Origin: Sipunculus nudus | Taxonomy: Eukaryota; Annelida; Sipuncula; Golfingiida; Sipunculidae | Reading direction: 5' to 3' | Assembly (NCBI GenBank): GCA_026874595.1 | Contig: CM049309.1 | Coordinates: forward strand, 93,086,723-93,150,722 | DNA: 64,000 nucleotides | Shown here: piece after piece, positions 1 to 13,477 of the stretch | How the letters are laid out: every line of letters begins with the position of its first letter | How positions within the stretch are numbered: position 1 is the stretch's first letter | Position numbers and translations under genes: made by a program | The notes under the pieces: model-generated | Seen by the model: the letters and a program-made list of their open reading frames with translations, nothing else | Database searches by the model: none | Told to the model about the DNA's origin: nothing

Positions 1-560
1 TTAAATATTATGTAATTGTGAATGAACTATTTAATCCTGTAAGTATTGTTGAATTAAATGGAAATCCTATATGTATATACACTATGTTAATACAGAGATG
101 TTGTAACTCCCATCATTCCAGCCCTCCCCCCCCCCCCCCACCACCACCACCAGGTCCTTGCATCTGGGGACTGGAGACATCAGTTATATTTCAACTGTAT
201 ACATTTTATAAAATAAAAATACATATATTTAATAATATATATTATGTAAAATATATCAAATTGAGCAAATGTGTAAACTACTGAACTGTCAACAAATTAT
301 CAAAAAGCCAGCCAATGATCATGGTAATAATATACATCTTATGTTCACAAACTGCTCACATGCTTCAATTTTGACATTAGAGAATGCATGGTTTGGTCAC
401 AAAATATTATTTGCAACAATTTCTCACTCATCAATACAAACCAATCATGTCAACCAGCCATGGCATATATTACCTTTTCCTCTTAGACTTGATCTCCATT
501 ATTATTTTAGATTTTTACTTTCAAGGTCAACTTCAGCTGAGCACAGTGACCCATATTTAT
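1..560 (+). repeat. A2-family fragment in plus orientation
   Basis: Bases 242-560 are a diverged reverse complement of 20760-21060 and 39180-39480, including the shared stretch CAAATGTGTAAACTACTGAA. The fragment ends with a degraded CAGCTGAG...GTGACCCAT terminus near 530-555. A C-run followed by CCACCACCACCACC lies at 124-152 and matches the poly-G run of the other copies at 21741 and 40140. Confidence 0.7.
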
Positions 561-840
561 AGCACCATGTCTTGAATGTTTACATCAAGTCATTGGTTAA
601 CAGTGTTCCAGGCTGTTACATAACACCTTCACTCCTTGCCTACTGCTTCTGTGAGTGTCTGGGTCAGGCTGGGTCAGGCAGTAATTACCAGAGAGCCTTT
701 CTCCTCTCTCTCTTTCCCTTTCTCTCTTTCTAGCTCTCTTTTTCTTTCTCTCTTTCTCTCTCTCTCACCCCTATGCCTCCCTTCCTCGCTCCACCCCATT
801 CTGTTGACAGGTACTATAAACCTAATTTATTAGATATATA
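561..840. repeat. Polypyrimidine tract
   Basis: Bases 697-790 are almost purely C and T on the plus strand, with CTCTCTCTCTTT repeats. The rest of this stretch has no recognisable feature. Confidence 0.6.
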
Positions 841-2279
841 TGTTGATGCAATTAAGAAATGTGAATCAACTGAAATATTCACATATATATATTATACTCT
901 AAATATATAGTTACATTTTCAAACCTGGAAAAAAATGATGTTATAAAAAAAGGAATTTATGTAAAAATTGTTCATAATTTCCTGGCTCAGAAGAATGGGA
1001 AATAAAATTATTTGCTTTGTTTCTCTAGCTTTCTGGCTGTTTTAAATATTTAATAATTATGAATAAACTTTTTTTCCTGTAAGCTCTGATTAATTAAATT
1101 TCATATCCTGTACGTATATGCAAGGGTATTGTAACTCCCACCATCCCCTTCCCCCACCCCACTAAGTCCTTGCTCCTTCGTACTGTCAACAATAGTGCTA
1201 TTGCTATAACATAAAATTTAATAATTTGAAGAAAATATATACAGAGAGACAGAGGCGTTGTAACTCCCATCGTTACCCCCCCCCCCCCCCCCTTCCATCA
1301 AGTCCTTCCGCCTGTGGAGTTAGGATTTTATAGCAACTGTATACATATCATAAAATAGAAAAAAAAGTTTAATTAAAGTTTAAATTAAAAAAATTGGATC
1401 TCATTAGACAAATGTGTAAAATGTTGAACTGTCAACAGCCTGTCAAAAAGGTATCCAATGAAAACGCAAGGTCAGATCTTAAAATATTATTTGCAACAAT
1501 TTCTTCAATCATATCAACCAACCATAGCCTAGATTACCTCTTTCTCTCAGACTTTATTTACATTTCATAATATTTTAGATTTTAACCGTCCAGGTGTTCA
1601 AGTACTGTTGAATGCTCCGTCCCTCTCACTCTATCTCCTTTTCTCTCTACATCCAACCCTCCTTGCTGTTTCCACACTGTTTCCTTCTCCGAACCCCATC
1701 CCAATGTCAGCCTCAGTAAACGAGAACAAGTTGAATCATATTTTTATATATTGTATAACTGTTTGTTACCTATGTACGTGCCAGAAATTATGTCAATATT
1801 GTGTAATATGTAGACGTGGTGGGCATCAATATAATGTACCTTGTCAAGACCTAAGAGATATCATGTCATACAGTCACAATTCATAAATCCACTCTTCAGC
1901 ATAGTTAATAATAACATTATATATGTCAAATTGAAATCTTGCGGACTTCCATACACTATAGATCCTTCAACAAATAGCCTTATCATCATTCTACCACTGC
2001 TTATTGTTCTGTCATTGCATTCATATTTGCTCAAATATATTGCTATTTTCAACAGCTCCCAAATAAATAAAAAAATAAACCACTATATTTACTCCATATT
2101 AATCCATCAGTCAGGTAATTTCATACATGATTTACTCACATATGACATTATATTCCTTTATAATAGCCTAATAGGTCCATGATATTCATAAGGTTTGTCG
2201 ACTAAATATAGTATCACAATGGTGATACATTAATAGTTCAATCATGATCAGCTGAGCGCCGTGACCCATAGGTCCCTTG
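841..2279 (+). repeat. Decayed A/A2-family fragments ending in a family A stem-loop terminus
   Basis: The motif TGTAACTCCCA...poly-C...AAGTCCTT seen at 107 recurs at 1128 and 1258. Bases 1770-1880 are a diverged copy of 7060-7160. Bases 2249-2279 are a family A 3' terminus, CAGCTGAGCGCCGTGACC then CATAGGTCCCTTG, followed by TT. No gene is visible. Confidence 0.6.
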
Positions 2280-2740
2280 TTTCTTGTTCCTATATCGTTT
2301 TTAGTATAGTAGAAATACGTTATTTAAACGAAATAAGTATTGTTAACATCACACATTTTTTAAGAATTTGAAATTCATTATGAAAAAAAGACAATAAATA
2401 TATAACAAAGCAAACGCCTGGAGATATTTGTATGTAGTTTCAAATGATACTATTTCCACATACATACCCTATGCCAATTTTGAGATATATCCAATTAAAA
2501 AAAATAATTTTAAATCATTTCAAGTTTTAAATTTTCAAAGTGGACACTGTTACACTTTTCAAATATATCTCATCTGATAGAGAATATTCTAAGGATTCTA
2601 AATATATATACATCACTGTGTCTAAAATTATTATTAATATGAATTCTAAAGCTAAATTAAACCAAGGTTGTTTGACGATGATTAGACCTCAATGCATGGA
2701 TTACATGAATCTTGCCTTGAATATTGACCATGACTAGTTT
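2280..2740. other. AT-rich sequence without recognisable features
   Basis: I find no gene, exon or repeat match. The short open frame at 2540-2737 has no recognisable similarity and AT-driven composition. Confidence 0.5.
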
Positions 2741-3714
2741 TTTCAGTTCCTGAAAAGTGGCGCCACCTGTATTTTTTGTTATTTTAACAAATATTTTTCT
2801 AATTTATTTTTCCATAAAATGAAAACAATCATGTAAGTTTCTCAGCTGTGATTACATCTAGTGTCCCAAAACACTTTCATCCCAAACTTTCCATCATTCA
2901 CATTTAGCTGACTTGCCAGTATGGGGAAAGCATAAATGAATTTGGAGTCACAAGGTCAAAGGTCAAGGTCACAGGGGCCATCTGTTCACAAATTAGTTTC
3001 CAGATGATAACTCCAGTTTGGTTTGATATTGGTTTCAAATTTAACTTATATATGGCTCACCACTAAAGTAAGAACTCTGTCAATTTTGAGGTCCGATGGT
3101 CAAAGGTCAAGGTCACAGGACCCATTTCTATAAAAAGAACACGTATGCATTTGAAGTCAAACTTTACATTGCAAACCTTCCATTTTCAAGATATTAATAA
3201 CCTGCCAATAGGGGACATTCTGTTCGATTTTGGGGTCCAGATAACAGGGCCTTTCCATTCAGAAATTAGTTAATTGATGATAATTCTGCTTTGGATAGAT
3301 AGATTGGCTTCAAACTTATATTTTTAATGACCCACCACTTAAGTAAATTCATTTTAATTTTCATGGTCCATAGATCAAAGTTGAAGGTCACAGGAGCAAC
3401 ATCTTTAAAAAAGATTGTGGATGCACTGTAAATCAAACTTTTTATCCCGAACTTTCCATCTTTCACACATTGCTTACTTGCTCTAAGTGAGGAAATCTGT
3501 AGATTTTGAGGTTACCTGGTCAGAGGTCAAGGTCTTTTTTTTTAAAAGATTGCTACAATAATCTTAATGCTGCAAGTTCAAGGATAATAAGTTGAAAGAT
3601 TTTTTTTATCACAAGGTCATAGGTCAAGGTCCCAGGACTGTCATTCTGAAAAATTTCTTTTAAAATATCCTTAAAGACAAATTCAGCTGAGCGTCAAGAC
3701 CCATGGGTCCATAG
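2741..3714 (+). repeat. Diverged repeats carrying AGGTCA direct repeats
   Basis: The block AAAGGTCAAGGTCACAGG recurs in variants at about 2958, 3103, 3375, 3520 and 3612, separated by related sequence on the pattern of 'cattcacatttagctgact'. Bases 2953-2971 read AGGTCA A AGGTCA AGGTCA. The block ends at 3684-3714 with a CAGCTGAGC plus ACCCATGGGT stem-loop terminus like that of family A. Confidence 0.65.
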
Positions 3715-3785
3715 TCATATCATGCACACAAAAGGATTTCAGCTTGTTAGTTTGGAAAAACTAACTTGGCCTTAAAGCTTTTTTA

Positions 3786-4100
3786 GCCAACCTGTTAGCT
3801 TATGCGATGGTGCAGCGTTGTCCGTCGTGCGGTGTGCGTCATGCGTCGTCTGTACGTTAGCCATAGCTAGCATCACCACATTTTTTTGCAAATAAACAGT
3901 CATCTGAAAAACTCTTATCGGATTTTGTTTACTTTTTTTTCTAACTGCATTAGAAACTGAGTTTTTATAGGGAATAAGCTAAAAAGCTAAAAAAGGCTTT
4001 AAAAATCTTCTTCTCTGAAACTGTCCAGCCAAATTGTCCAGTATTTCACAAAAATGATCCCTGGAACAATCTTTCTCAAGTTGGTAAAAAATGTAATACA
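3786..4100 (+). mobile_element. B-family end, plus orientation, truncated
   Basis: The terminus GCCAACCTGTTAGCTTATGC at 3786 matches the reverse complement of the B end at 11925-11944. Bases 3960-4090 match the reverse complement of 11640-11740 (AATCTTCTTCTCTGAAAC and following). Confidence 0.65.
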
Positions 4101-4161
4101 ATTATAATACTGGCTGAAACACCGCGTGTTGTCCCTAATAATCGGACCTCCGGTCAGGCGG

Positions 4162-4213
4162 CCTTGTTATGGTAAACAGACTGTGTTTACCAACACGCAG
4201 GGCTATAACAAGG
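4162..4213. repeat. Compact two-part inverted repeat
   Basis: CCTTGTTAT (4162) pairs with ATAACAAGG (4205). Inside it GGTAAACA (4171) pairs with TGTTTACC (4184) around the loop GACTG. The structure is clear, but no function is indicated. Confidence 0.6.
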
Positions 4214-4329
4214 TGTTAAACCGTCGTATGCGAGGAAATGAGACTGAGTGCTGGGATGGTTTTGCCGGGAAAATTTTGTATAAGGCAAAACTGAACTGAT
4301 AGTGTGAAAGAAAGAAATAATATTGCTCC

Positions 4330-5270
4330 TAATTATGTCCCTTAAACCATTCGGCTGACAGTTTCATCATAAAACATTTCTAATGTAGTGGCTGAAAGAG
4401 GCTAAAACTACGAAACTTGATGCAGGTGGCGCAACACAAACCTCAATTTCATATATGTCATGTGACCAACATTTGTAGAAAACTTGGTGTTCTAGCTCCT
4501 GTCGTTTCTGAGATTGTAATGTTAGTATGCTTACTTGGTCAAATGACTAAGTTCAAATTCCTGTAACTCGGCCAAAATTAATCAAATCCAAACAAATTGA
4601 ACAAACTTGAGAGAGCTCATCTCTGGGATCATTGCTGTGAAATATTGAACAATTTGGTTGAACAATTTTTGAGATTTTCAAAGGTTTTCAAGCTTTTCCC
4701 CCGTAAATGTTGCTGCAGGTGGCACACAAAAAACTCCATTCCATAATTTTTTACATGTGAATGATTTTTGCATAAAATTTTGGGATGCTAGCTTCTGCTG
4801 TTCCTGAGAAATAAATGGGTTAATGTACTGATGACCGATGACTCCGTACAAAAAAGGTCGACGCAGGTGGCGCCACCAACACCTCGATTTCAAATAAGTC
4901 ATGTGACCAACATATGCATAAAATTTGATGATAATAGCTCCAGCTATTTCTGAGACTGTAATTTTAGTTTGCTTGTTTTATTTTGTAAATGACTAGGTTC
5001 AGCATCGAGTAACTTGATCAAAAATCATCAAACTGAAACCCTTCGAACAAACTTGAGAAAGATTGTTTCTTGGATTACTTCTGTGAAATATTGAACAATT
5101 TGGCTGAACGGTTTCAGAGAAAAAGATTTTAAAAGATTTTTTAGGTTTTCCCTTGCAAAATCTAAGTCAATACAGGTAGCCAAAAAATAATCTCAATCTG
5201 ATAGAGTTGGACATGTGACTGATTTTTCCATGAATTTTAGCACTGCTAACTGTGATGGTTTTTTGAGATA
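4330..5270 (-). mobile_element. B-family copy B-2, left part
   Basis: Internal repeats of the type GCAGGTGGCGCCACCAA...GTGACCAACAT occur near 4420 and 4860. They match 10000-10560 and 11455-11560 inside copy B-1. The copy is broken at 5270 by the hAT-like element and continues at 19679-19758. Confidence 0.65.
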
Positions 5271-5472
5271 CAGGGCGTCAAGTTCCTATTTTTTTCTTAT
5301 TTTTGAGCAATTCCTATTTTACCTATTTTCACAGAGAATTCGTATTTTTCTCCTTTTTTATTGTCAAAATGTGTTTTATCACATAGTTATGTATTGATCA
5401 GGCTAGAAAGTACAAATTGTTTTCATACAGGATGTTACTAACATCAGAAACCTTTCTTAACAGCATATTGTT

Positions 5473-5700
5473 GCATCTGATGGGGTATATTTACTTGTAA
5501 TAGCTTCTAACGAAGGATTCAATCTAATGAATGTGCTTTGCATCCTGACTTAGAAGCTTGGAGTAAACTTATACATATTGAATATTTGAGCATCTGATGG
5601 GGTATATTTACCTATAATAGCTTCTAACGAAGGATTCAATCTAATGAATGTGCTTTGCATCCTGACTTAGAAGCTTAGAGTAAACTTATACATATTGCTT
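5473..5700 (+). repeat. 117-bp tandem duplication
   Basis: GCATCTGATGGGGTATATTT begins at 5473 and again at 5590. The intervening sequence is repeated almost exactly (AATAGCTTCTAACGAAGGAT in both). It lies in the body of the hAT-like element. Confidence 0.85.
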
Positions 5701-6739
5701 TCATTCCTATATATATAACTATCTTTATTCTGTGTTATTAAACAATACTAAGTTTTAAAAATAGCCAGTCACATATAAGCTCTGTGATATCAGTGCTTGG
5801 CTTTAGCCTTGCGGACAATGATTGTCTCAATCCATCTAAACTTCAGATTAAGACTTTGTTTAGAAATTCTGTGTATAGCTCCTAGATTAGATGCCTGCAG
5901 TATTAGATGCTATCAGTATATCAAATACAGACAGCATCTTTATCAATAGCTGTTAACTAAATGCTTTTAGTGCTTAATATTGAAGGCATCTAGTCGTTAC
6001 CATGATAGATGCATTCAGTATCTATAAAGCTATGCTTTTCTAACATTTTGTCTTTGCAGTAGTATACTTGATGTTTGAATGTTTTTATAATCTGGCCAAG
6101 TATTTACTGTTACAATGCCTGGTGAAATGCAAAGTCCAGTAATAGTTGGCTTACACAGATTGACACCAATTCACAAGCCTTATTATTATTATTATACCAT
6201 AGTTATATAGCCATCTTTTCACCTAAAGAGTGTTCAAATGTGCTTTACAATGTACATTTCAAATAAAATAATAAACATAAATCATATATAGCTGATTTTC
6301 AAAATACAAATAATACACTGACTAAATCCTATGCATTATAAATTAATTAAACATTAAAAGTGTTAAGAGTGGGTGTTAGCTTGTTTCCACTCAAAACACA
6401 AACTCCAGGCACGAATGATGCAATGTATTTGAGGCAGACCAAGTTGATGATATCGTTTTTATTTCAAGTAGAACATACAGCGATGTACACTCGGCTGCGT
6501 GCTGGATCTGCCTAACGCAGCAGTCCCGCAACACCCTTTTTGATCCCAGACAGAGTGACGTCACATAACATTTCATCACCATTGTCTTTCCTGATTGGTC
6601 GCAAATATGATCATATAATTTATTCCTATAGGCTCGGGTTCCCTCATGACGGATATGACCTGTTTTGACGTCACACTTGTTTTACAGCCTAATATGGTGA
6701 GAGCTCTCATGTATGTCTACAATTTATTTCTGGTTTTTA
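5701..6739. other. hAT-like element interior, no gene recognised
   Basis: This stretch separates the left terminus of the hAT-like element from the family A insertion. It holds a TTATTATTATTATA microsatellite at about 6181-6196 and no coding similarity I can support. Confidence 0.45.
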
Positions 6740-7711
6740 GCTCAGCTGACTATAAGTCATCTGAGCTATAGTCGTGGTCCATTGTCCGTCGTCTGTCTAG
6801 CTGTCCGTCCGTCCGTAGATGTGGCAAGTTTCGAAACTGTGAGACCTAGGAATCCAAAATTCGGCATAATGTAAGATGTCCCCAAGATCTCTTACCAAGC
6901 CGAAAACTGGGTCTTTGCGACTTCATTCCTTTGAGAAATTAAGGAAAAACCTCTATTTTTATTAAAAACCTATTTTCACACTTCAGGACTGCCTAATATC
7001 AAAACCACTCTTCTGTTTTTCCTCGTATTTACCATAAATATTCCTCTATATAGTTCCTATGTACATGCCAGAAATTATGTCTGTATTATATAATTTTAAA
7101 AAGTTATGGGCCCAAACATAATGCATTTTGTAAAAAATCAGGAAAGATATTTGATCACTTAACACAAAACATGTTTAAGCTATGGACTTTTATTCCAGTA
7201 ATATAACTTTAATTAATCAAAATTAAATTGTATACCCAAAATTAGATCAAAATCTTTTAAATTTTTTAAAACATTAACAAAAATAAAACATTGGTCCCCT
7301 AAATTTTGCCCAACTTTGACCATGGCACGTTTTATCCTGTAAGTACTGTGGATTTAATTTTCACAGCATGTTTTTGTTAACATTTTGTCAGTTAACACCA
7401 AAAATTTGAAACCAGATAATCAAAAACTGTAGATTATATTAAAGTTTTCAAGCACCATGTAACATATTGTTTACAGCAAGCTAGTGTTATGCAGTTTGCA
7501 AGAGCTCAGCTCCCCAGGTACAGCTCTCAGTTCCTAAAATTTGGCATACAATTAGATGTCTCCAAAATCCCCTACCATGCCAAGAATTTGGTCACTAGGA
7601 CTTAATACCCTCTAGATATTAATGAAAAACTTCGTTTTTCCATTAAAACCCCATTTTTACACTTTAAAACTGCTTTATATCAAAACCAATGATCTTACTT
7701 TAATCATATAT

Positions 7712-8436
7712 GTTATAGTGTAAAACCATGATGTAGTATAAGCGTTAGCAGTGACCGTTTACCCTCAGGGGACTCCAGACACTTGCCCAAGACAGGCTGA
7801 TAGGTCGGGCACAGCACCGTTTTGCTTATGCGCTGTGTACTGTTAGGGGTTTCCTGTTGAACCAATTGCACTGGTGTACCGGTCAACTAAAGCATATAGT
7901 TCACAGACAAAGGAATATAGTGCGTGTGTTAGTTTGAAAAATTGAGGTCCCTTTAGTTTAAATGTCTTTTAGCCAGTCTGGTTCATTTATATATCATTAG
8001 GTAGCCAGAACTGTAGACCACACTCATGGTGGTTATGTAAGGATTACGTGTTGTTACATTTAAGCAATTAACGATCAAAGCACAACACGATGGAATTATA
8101 TCCACTTACTCTACTCTTAATTTAGTTTTATTAAATATATTATATACCTACTTTTTATCATCTGGTAAGATATGTGCTAGAGAAAAGCACCGTTACGTTA
8201 GAGTTATTCTTACTTAAATTAGTTATATTTCAGATAAGTTATTCGGGATTAAAGGCATGACCGGAAACACAGATTTTGCTAAACCGAGACCATATAGCAC
8301 ACAATTTAGCCTCAGGTTATGGCTGTTTTGTTTAGGTTCTCAATCTTTGGCGGACTAGCTATAAATACACCCAGCAGACCGAGTCTGGAGATATAGAGAG
8401 CTATAGATAGATTTAGCATTGTAGTCAACGTCAGTA
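7712..8436. mobile_element. Unidentified 0.7-kb insert in copy A-a
   Basis: Family A sequence breaks at ATCATATAT near 7711 and resumes at ATTTTTCTATACATTC near 8437. Intact copies (e.g. 46395-46430) run straight through. The insert has no recognised termini or coding potential, and its borders are approximate. Confidence 0.6.
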
Positions 8437-8534
8437 CGTATTTTTCTATACATTCTCTGTGCACATGCAAGAAATGATGTCAGTATTGCGTAATTGTTTT
8501 AATTTATAGGCCCAAACATAATGCACTTTATAAA

Positions 8535-11500
8535 CAAGCCCTACAGGCCTAATGCGAACCTGTGCATTGGGAAATACACCAGGTATAATGCTTTAATGCT
8601 TGACCATTACTTTTCATGTATATGAACTATGCAAGTACTAAACATTTTGAATAAGAAACAATTACACAAACATCACTGCTGAAATTCTGGCATAGGTGCA
8701 CACAACACTAAAAAGATTGTAGCTGGCACCACCAGTCTTGTATACAACGAAGCTATCAGAGATATATGCATACGCCCAATTTCAGACTGATATATCAAAC
8801 CCCTCCTTAGAAAAACGTGTGCAAAAGTCATGGTAGGTGGCGAAACCTGTCTTGTGAGCGAGAAAGCCATCAAAGACACATAGACAGGTCAAAATATTTG
8901 GCCAATACATCAAACTTACCTTGAGTCTGATGCATGGGGCTGACCAGGCTTAGGTGAGAAAGGCTGTTGCCCCGAGTGAACTGTGACAAATTGCTTGCTC
9001 AGACTACTGCACTGAGTGAACTCATGACCTGCACCTGGCTAGACTGAGTGAACTTTTGACCTGTACCTGGCTGCACTGAGTGAACTCTTGAACGGTTGCA
9101 TAATCTGACACAGTTGGCAGTCTGCCAAAGCTATAAATAGAATGCAGCTGCTGCACTTGGCTGACCCATACCTGGCTGCACTGAGTGAACTCTTGACCTG
9201 TTGCCTAATCTGATACAGTTGGCAGTCTGCCAAAGCTATAAATAGATCCAGACTGACCTCTAGCCTGTTGCCAAATCTGAAATAGTAGCCACACCATTGC
9301 ATAAGCTCATGCAGGGGCCCTGCCCTGAGGGGCTTGACACCTATGAAGTGATCACATGGTGCCAATGAGGTGTTCACATGTCACCCATGAGGTGATCACA
9401 TGCCATGTGCTTGGCTGCACTGATAGAACTCTTGACCTATATCTGGCTGCACTGAATGAACTCTTGATCTGTTCCCAAATCTGAAACAGTTGGCAGTTTC
9501 TCAACCTATTTAAAGATACAGATTCAATCTTGGCCTGTTGGTATATCTGTTTACACATACTGAAAGACTTTGGTTAAAATTTCTTTTTTCAAGCCGACAT
9601 ATTCATAAACTTTTTATCAAAATATCTAGAATAATAAAAGATGCAGTACTTTCATTGTTAAAGGTCCAATAGTTCTGCCAAAAATCATTCTAGTAAACTT
9701 GAACAAAGGCCACCTAAGAATAATTTTGTGCAATGTTACAGAAGATATAATTGAAAAAATAATTTTGTAGAAGAACACTTTTGCAGTCCTCAGTTTGAAA
9801 TAGACATAATAATGGCCATAAGACCAACTTAAAGCTTTTCACAACTCAACCAAAAATCAACAAACTCAGTATATTTTGATATGATTGAAAGAACCATGTC
9901 CTAGGATAATTCTTTTGAAAAATTGAACAATTCAACTTGACAGTTTCATCATTAAGCTGAAAGAGGCTAAAATTATGAGGTTTTTTGTCCATAAAAAACA
10001 GGTCAATGTGGGTTGCACCACTTAATCTACACCTTCAAATATGAGTCATGTGACCAACATTTGCACAATACCTGGTAATGCTAGCTTCTGTCATTTCTGA
10101 GAGTACTATGTCAGTATGCTTACTTGGCCGAATGACTGTTCAAATTTGTGTAACTCCACTAAAATTCATCAAATGCAAACCATTTGAACAAACTTGAGAG
10201 GGCTTGCCTCTGGGATCATTTATGTAAAATATTTAATAATTAATTTGGCTGGACCGTCTACAAGAAGACGATTTTTAAAATAATGTCAGCTTTTTCCTTA
10301 TAAAATCTAAGTAAATGCAGATAGCAAAAAAATAAGCTGAATCCCACATAATTTGATATGTGACAGATTATTGCATAAAATCTGGGAATGGTAGCTCCTG
10401 CTATTCCTGAGAAATTATGGATTAATGTACAGATGACCAATGACCCCCGTACAAAAATAGGTCAATTCAGGTGGCGCCACCAATACCTGAATTTCATGTA
10501 TGACTCACGTGACCAACACTGGCAAAAAAATTGGTGATGATAGCTCTGGCTGTTTCTGAGACTGTCATTTTAGTATGCTTTTTTGGACAGATGACTAAGT
10601 TCAACTTCCTGAACAAAATTGAGGGAGATGGTATCCATCTAATCCATGTACAGCCGTCTTTATATAACCACAGAGAGCTGTATAGCTGTGATTGTAAACA
10701 TTGCCTGGTATGAGGAATATCTAAAAATCATAAATCTACATTTTTAAAAGCTTTTTAAAAACATTCTTGTCAATATTAACCATAGATAACCTGAAATCAA
10801 AATGTCTAGAGGCATGATGAAATAAATGCTGATAAACTGGTGCCAATCTAGATGTATCTAGATGTATCTGTGTATCTGCTTCACACAGCTAACATATATG
10901 GTAAAATGACTCAATTGAACCTTTATAATTCAGCCAAAATTCATTCTTTGGAACCATAAAAGACAATTATTATAAGAATTATTCAGGGGTTTATTCTTGT
11001 AAAATATTAAACAAATTGGCCTCAGTAGGGTCAGTCAAAAAAAATTTTACAGGTTTATAACTCATATGGGAAAATACAACAAAATGGCTAAGTTAAGCTT
11101 CCCATAACTCAGCCAAAACTCACTGAACCAAAACCATTTGAACAAACTTGAATTATCAACATCTAAGGATAATTAATGTGTGAGATTTAAGAATTTGGCC
11201 CCGTGGTTTTTGAGGAGAAGATCTTTGTAGCAACTGAGCTAAAATGGACTGTTACAGCATATGACTAAATTCAGCTTCCCATAACTCACCCAAAAGTCAC
11301 TGAACTTAGACCATTTGAACAAATTTCAGAAAGCACTACCCTAGGATCATTTCTGTGGGATATTAAACTATTTGGCCATATGGTTTCCGAGAAGAAGTTT
11401 TTTGTAGCCGTCAGTATGATACGGGCAATGATGACCCCCGTACAAAAAAGGTCGATGCAGGTGGCGCCACCAATACCTCAATTTCAGATATGTCTCATGT

Positions 11501-11944
11501 GAACAACATTGGCATAAAATTTGGTGATGATAGCTCCAGCCGTTTCTGAGATTGTAATTTTAGTATGCTTTTATGGACAGATGACTAAGTTCAACTTCCT
11601 GTAACTCGGCCAAAAATCACCGAACTTAAACCATTCGAACAAACTTGAGAAAGATTATTCCAGGAATCATTTCTGTGAAATATTGGACAATTTGGCTGAA
11701 CAGTTTCGGAAAAGAAGATTTTTAAAGCTTTTTTAGCTTTTTCCCCATAAAATCTAAGAAAATGCAGTTAGCCAAAAAATAAGCAAAATCCGATATAGTT
11801 TTTTAGATGACTAATTTTTAAAAAAAAATTTCGTGATGCCACCTGTTGCCGTTTTCAAGATAGTATGGGTTAACGTACAGACGACGGACGATGGCCGACG
11901 GACGCCGGACGACGCCACACCATCGCATAAGCTCACAGGTTCGC
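8535..11944 (-). mobile_element. Family B element copy B-1 nested in family A
   Basis: Family A sequence breaks after ACTTTATAAA and resumes at TAAAAATCAAG, so TAAA is present at both junctions (8531-8534, 11945-11948). In element orientation the 5' end is GCGAACCTGTGAGC (11944). The matching CACAGGTTCGC lies 19 bases inside the other end, which closes with a GCC/GGC hairpin and CTTG. Inside are GCAGGTGGCGCCACC repeats (10470, 11455) and the 9000-9540 repeats. It is non-autonomous. Confidence 0.75.
9000..9540. repeat. Imperfect tandem repeats (CTGGCTGCACTGAGTGAACT)
   Basis: Variants of CTGGCTGCACTGAGTGAACT followed by CTTGACCTGTT and CAGTTGGCAGTCTGCC recur four to five times with irregular spacing. 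The open frames across it on the minus strand are products of the repeat. Confidence 0.7.
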
Positions 11945-13477
11945 TAAAAATCAAGAAATATATTTACTCCCGTAACAAGGGGATTGCTGAAGCTAGAGAT
12001 TTTTTGTCAGGGATGTAACATTATTTAATCAAGATTCAGTTGAATACCCAAAATTAGTTCTGAATTTTTCAAATTTTATAAGTTATTAGTATAAATATAA
12101 AATAAGTACCTTAAATTTTACCCAAATTTGACCATGGCACGTTTGTTGATATAATTGTCATATCATGCACACATAAGGATTTCAGTTTTGTAGTTCAAAA
12201 AGCTGAAAGAAATTGGCAAAAAAAATGTAGCTTTTATTAATTTTTTTATGATACCATGTCAGACCCAGGCTCTACCCAGCCCCTCTTGAGTCACCTGTAT
12301 GTTGACCTTGTTGACCTTTCAGCAAATTATGATCGCTTGAGGCGAGGCATACACTGGGGCAGCAAGGCAGCTTATGGCAAGCCACAGTTGATCCAGGTGT
12401 CCAACCCAACTCATCTAGTAGTTTTAACCAACTACATAACAATAAACAATAAACAAATAAATGTTTATTGGTTTTTAATAACAAATTAAAGAAAAATATA
12501 AAAGGAATTTGTTAGTTGATAATAACAGGAAATCAACTTGTCGTTACTGTTGATATAAGAATCTTGTATCGATGGACAGAATGTCACGTATTCCAAATAA
12601 CACCATGCAGTCACCTATGGTATTTTTCAGTTCAATTTTAATGATATTAATAAAATAAATCATATTATTCATTACTAATCATTAGTGATCATACGAAAGA
12701 AAGTAATGATAGACAAAGATGCAGTTGATAATATTAATCTAGATTCCCACTGTATCTAGTGTGTACATTGATGTGAAATTAATCCAAAATGAATATATTA
12801 CATGTATTTTTTTTTTAATATAAATAATAGCCATAAAAACCAGGTACTTATGATCATTTTTTAAATGTGTGAATTTTGTATATTCTGGATTCTAAACATC
12901 ATTATTTGGTGAAAATTGAATAAATACCAGACATGGTGCGAATACTTTGCAAATGTATTTGAAAACGAATATGAATATGTACTCCATTTTAAAATTTCTT
13001 GCATAAGAATGGGAATTCAGGTAAAATGAAAGTATATGAATACCAGTGCAAATACTTTCAAAATGTATTCATTAATGCATTCATGAATATATTCTTTAAT
13101 ATTATTTTAATAATCATTTCAGTTTTATTTTATTTTTAAAAAATGATACGATTCTCTTATTATTTTTAATAAAAATTATATTTGGGACAATATTTGTAAT
13201 TATTTCTAATAAACTGTTATATTATATATTCTGCTTATAAGTTATATGGCCTAGTCAAAATCTGTCTGACAATAGCACTCCATTTGTTAATAAAAAAAAT
13301 GAAATCAATCCCCTTCTTGTCTCCAAAGATACTATCAAAATCATACATAAGCTAAACACCAACAACTCGTAATACAGCTTATATTTATTAGCACACAAAA
13401 CCAGCATGTGCCTCATTTCTAAATCATATTTTTTTATCATATATAACAGCTAAGCGCCGTGACCCATGGGTCCCTTG

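Larger units (their letters stand above)
6740..13477 (+). mobile_element. Family A element copy A-a, interrupted by two inserts
   Basis: The 5' end GCTCAGCTGACT at 6740 is followed by a palindrome, a GTCCGTCC-rich stretch and family A sequence. The 3' end is GACCCATGGGTCCCTTG at 13477. TTA flanks both sides (6737-6739 and 13478-13480). Subtracting inserts at about 7712-8436 and 8535-11944 leaves about 2.6 kb, the length of the intact copies at 40772, 44781 and 56863. There is no coding capacity. Confidence 0.85.
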
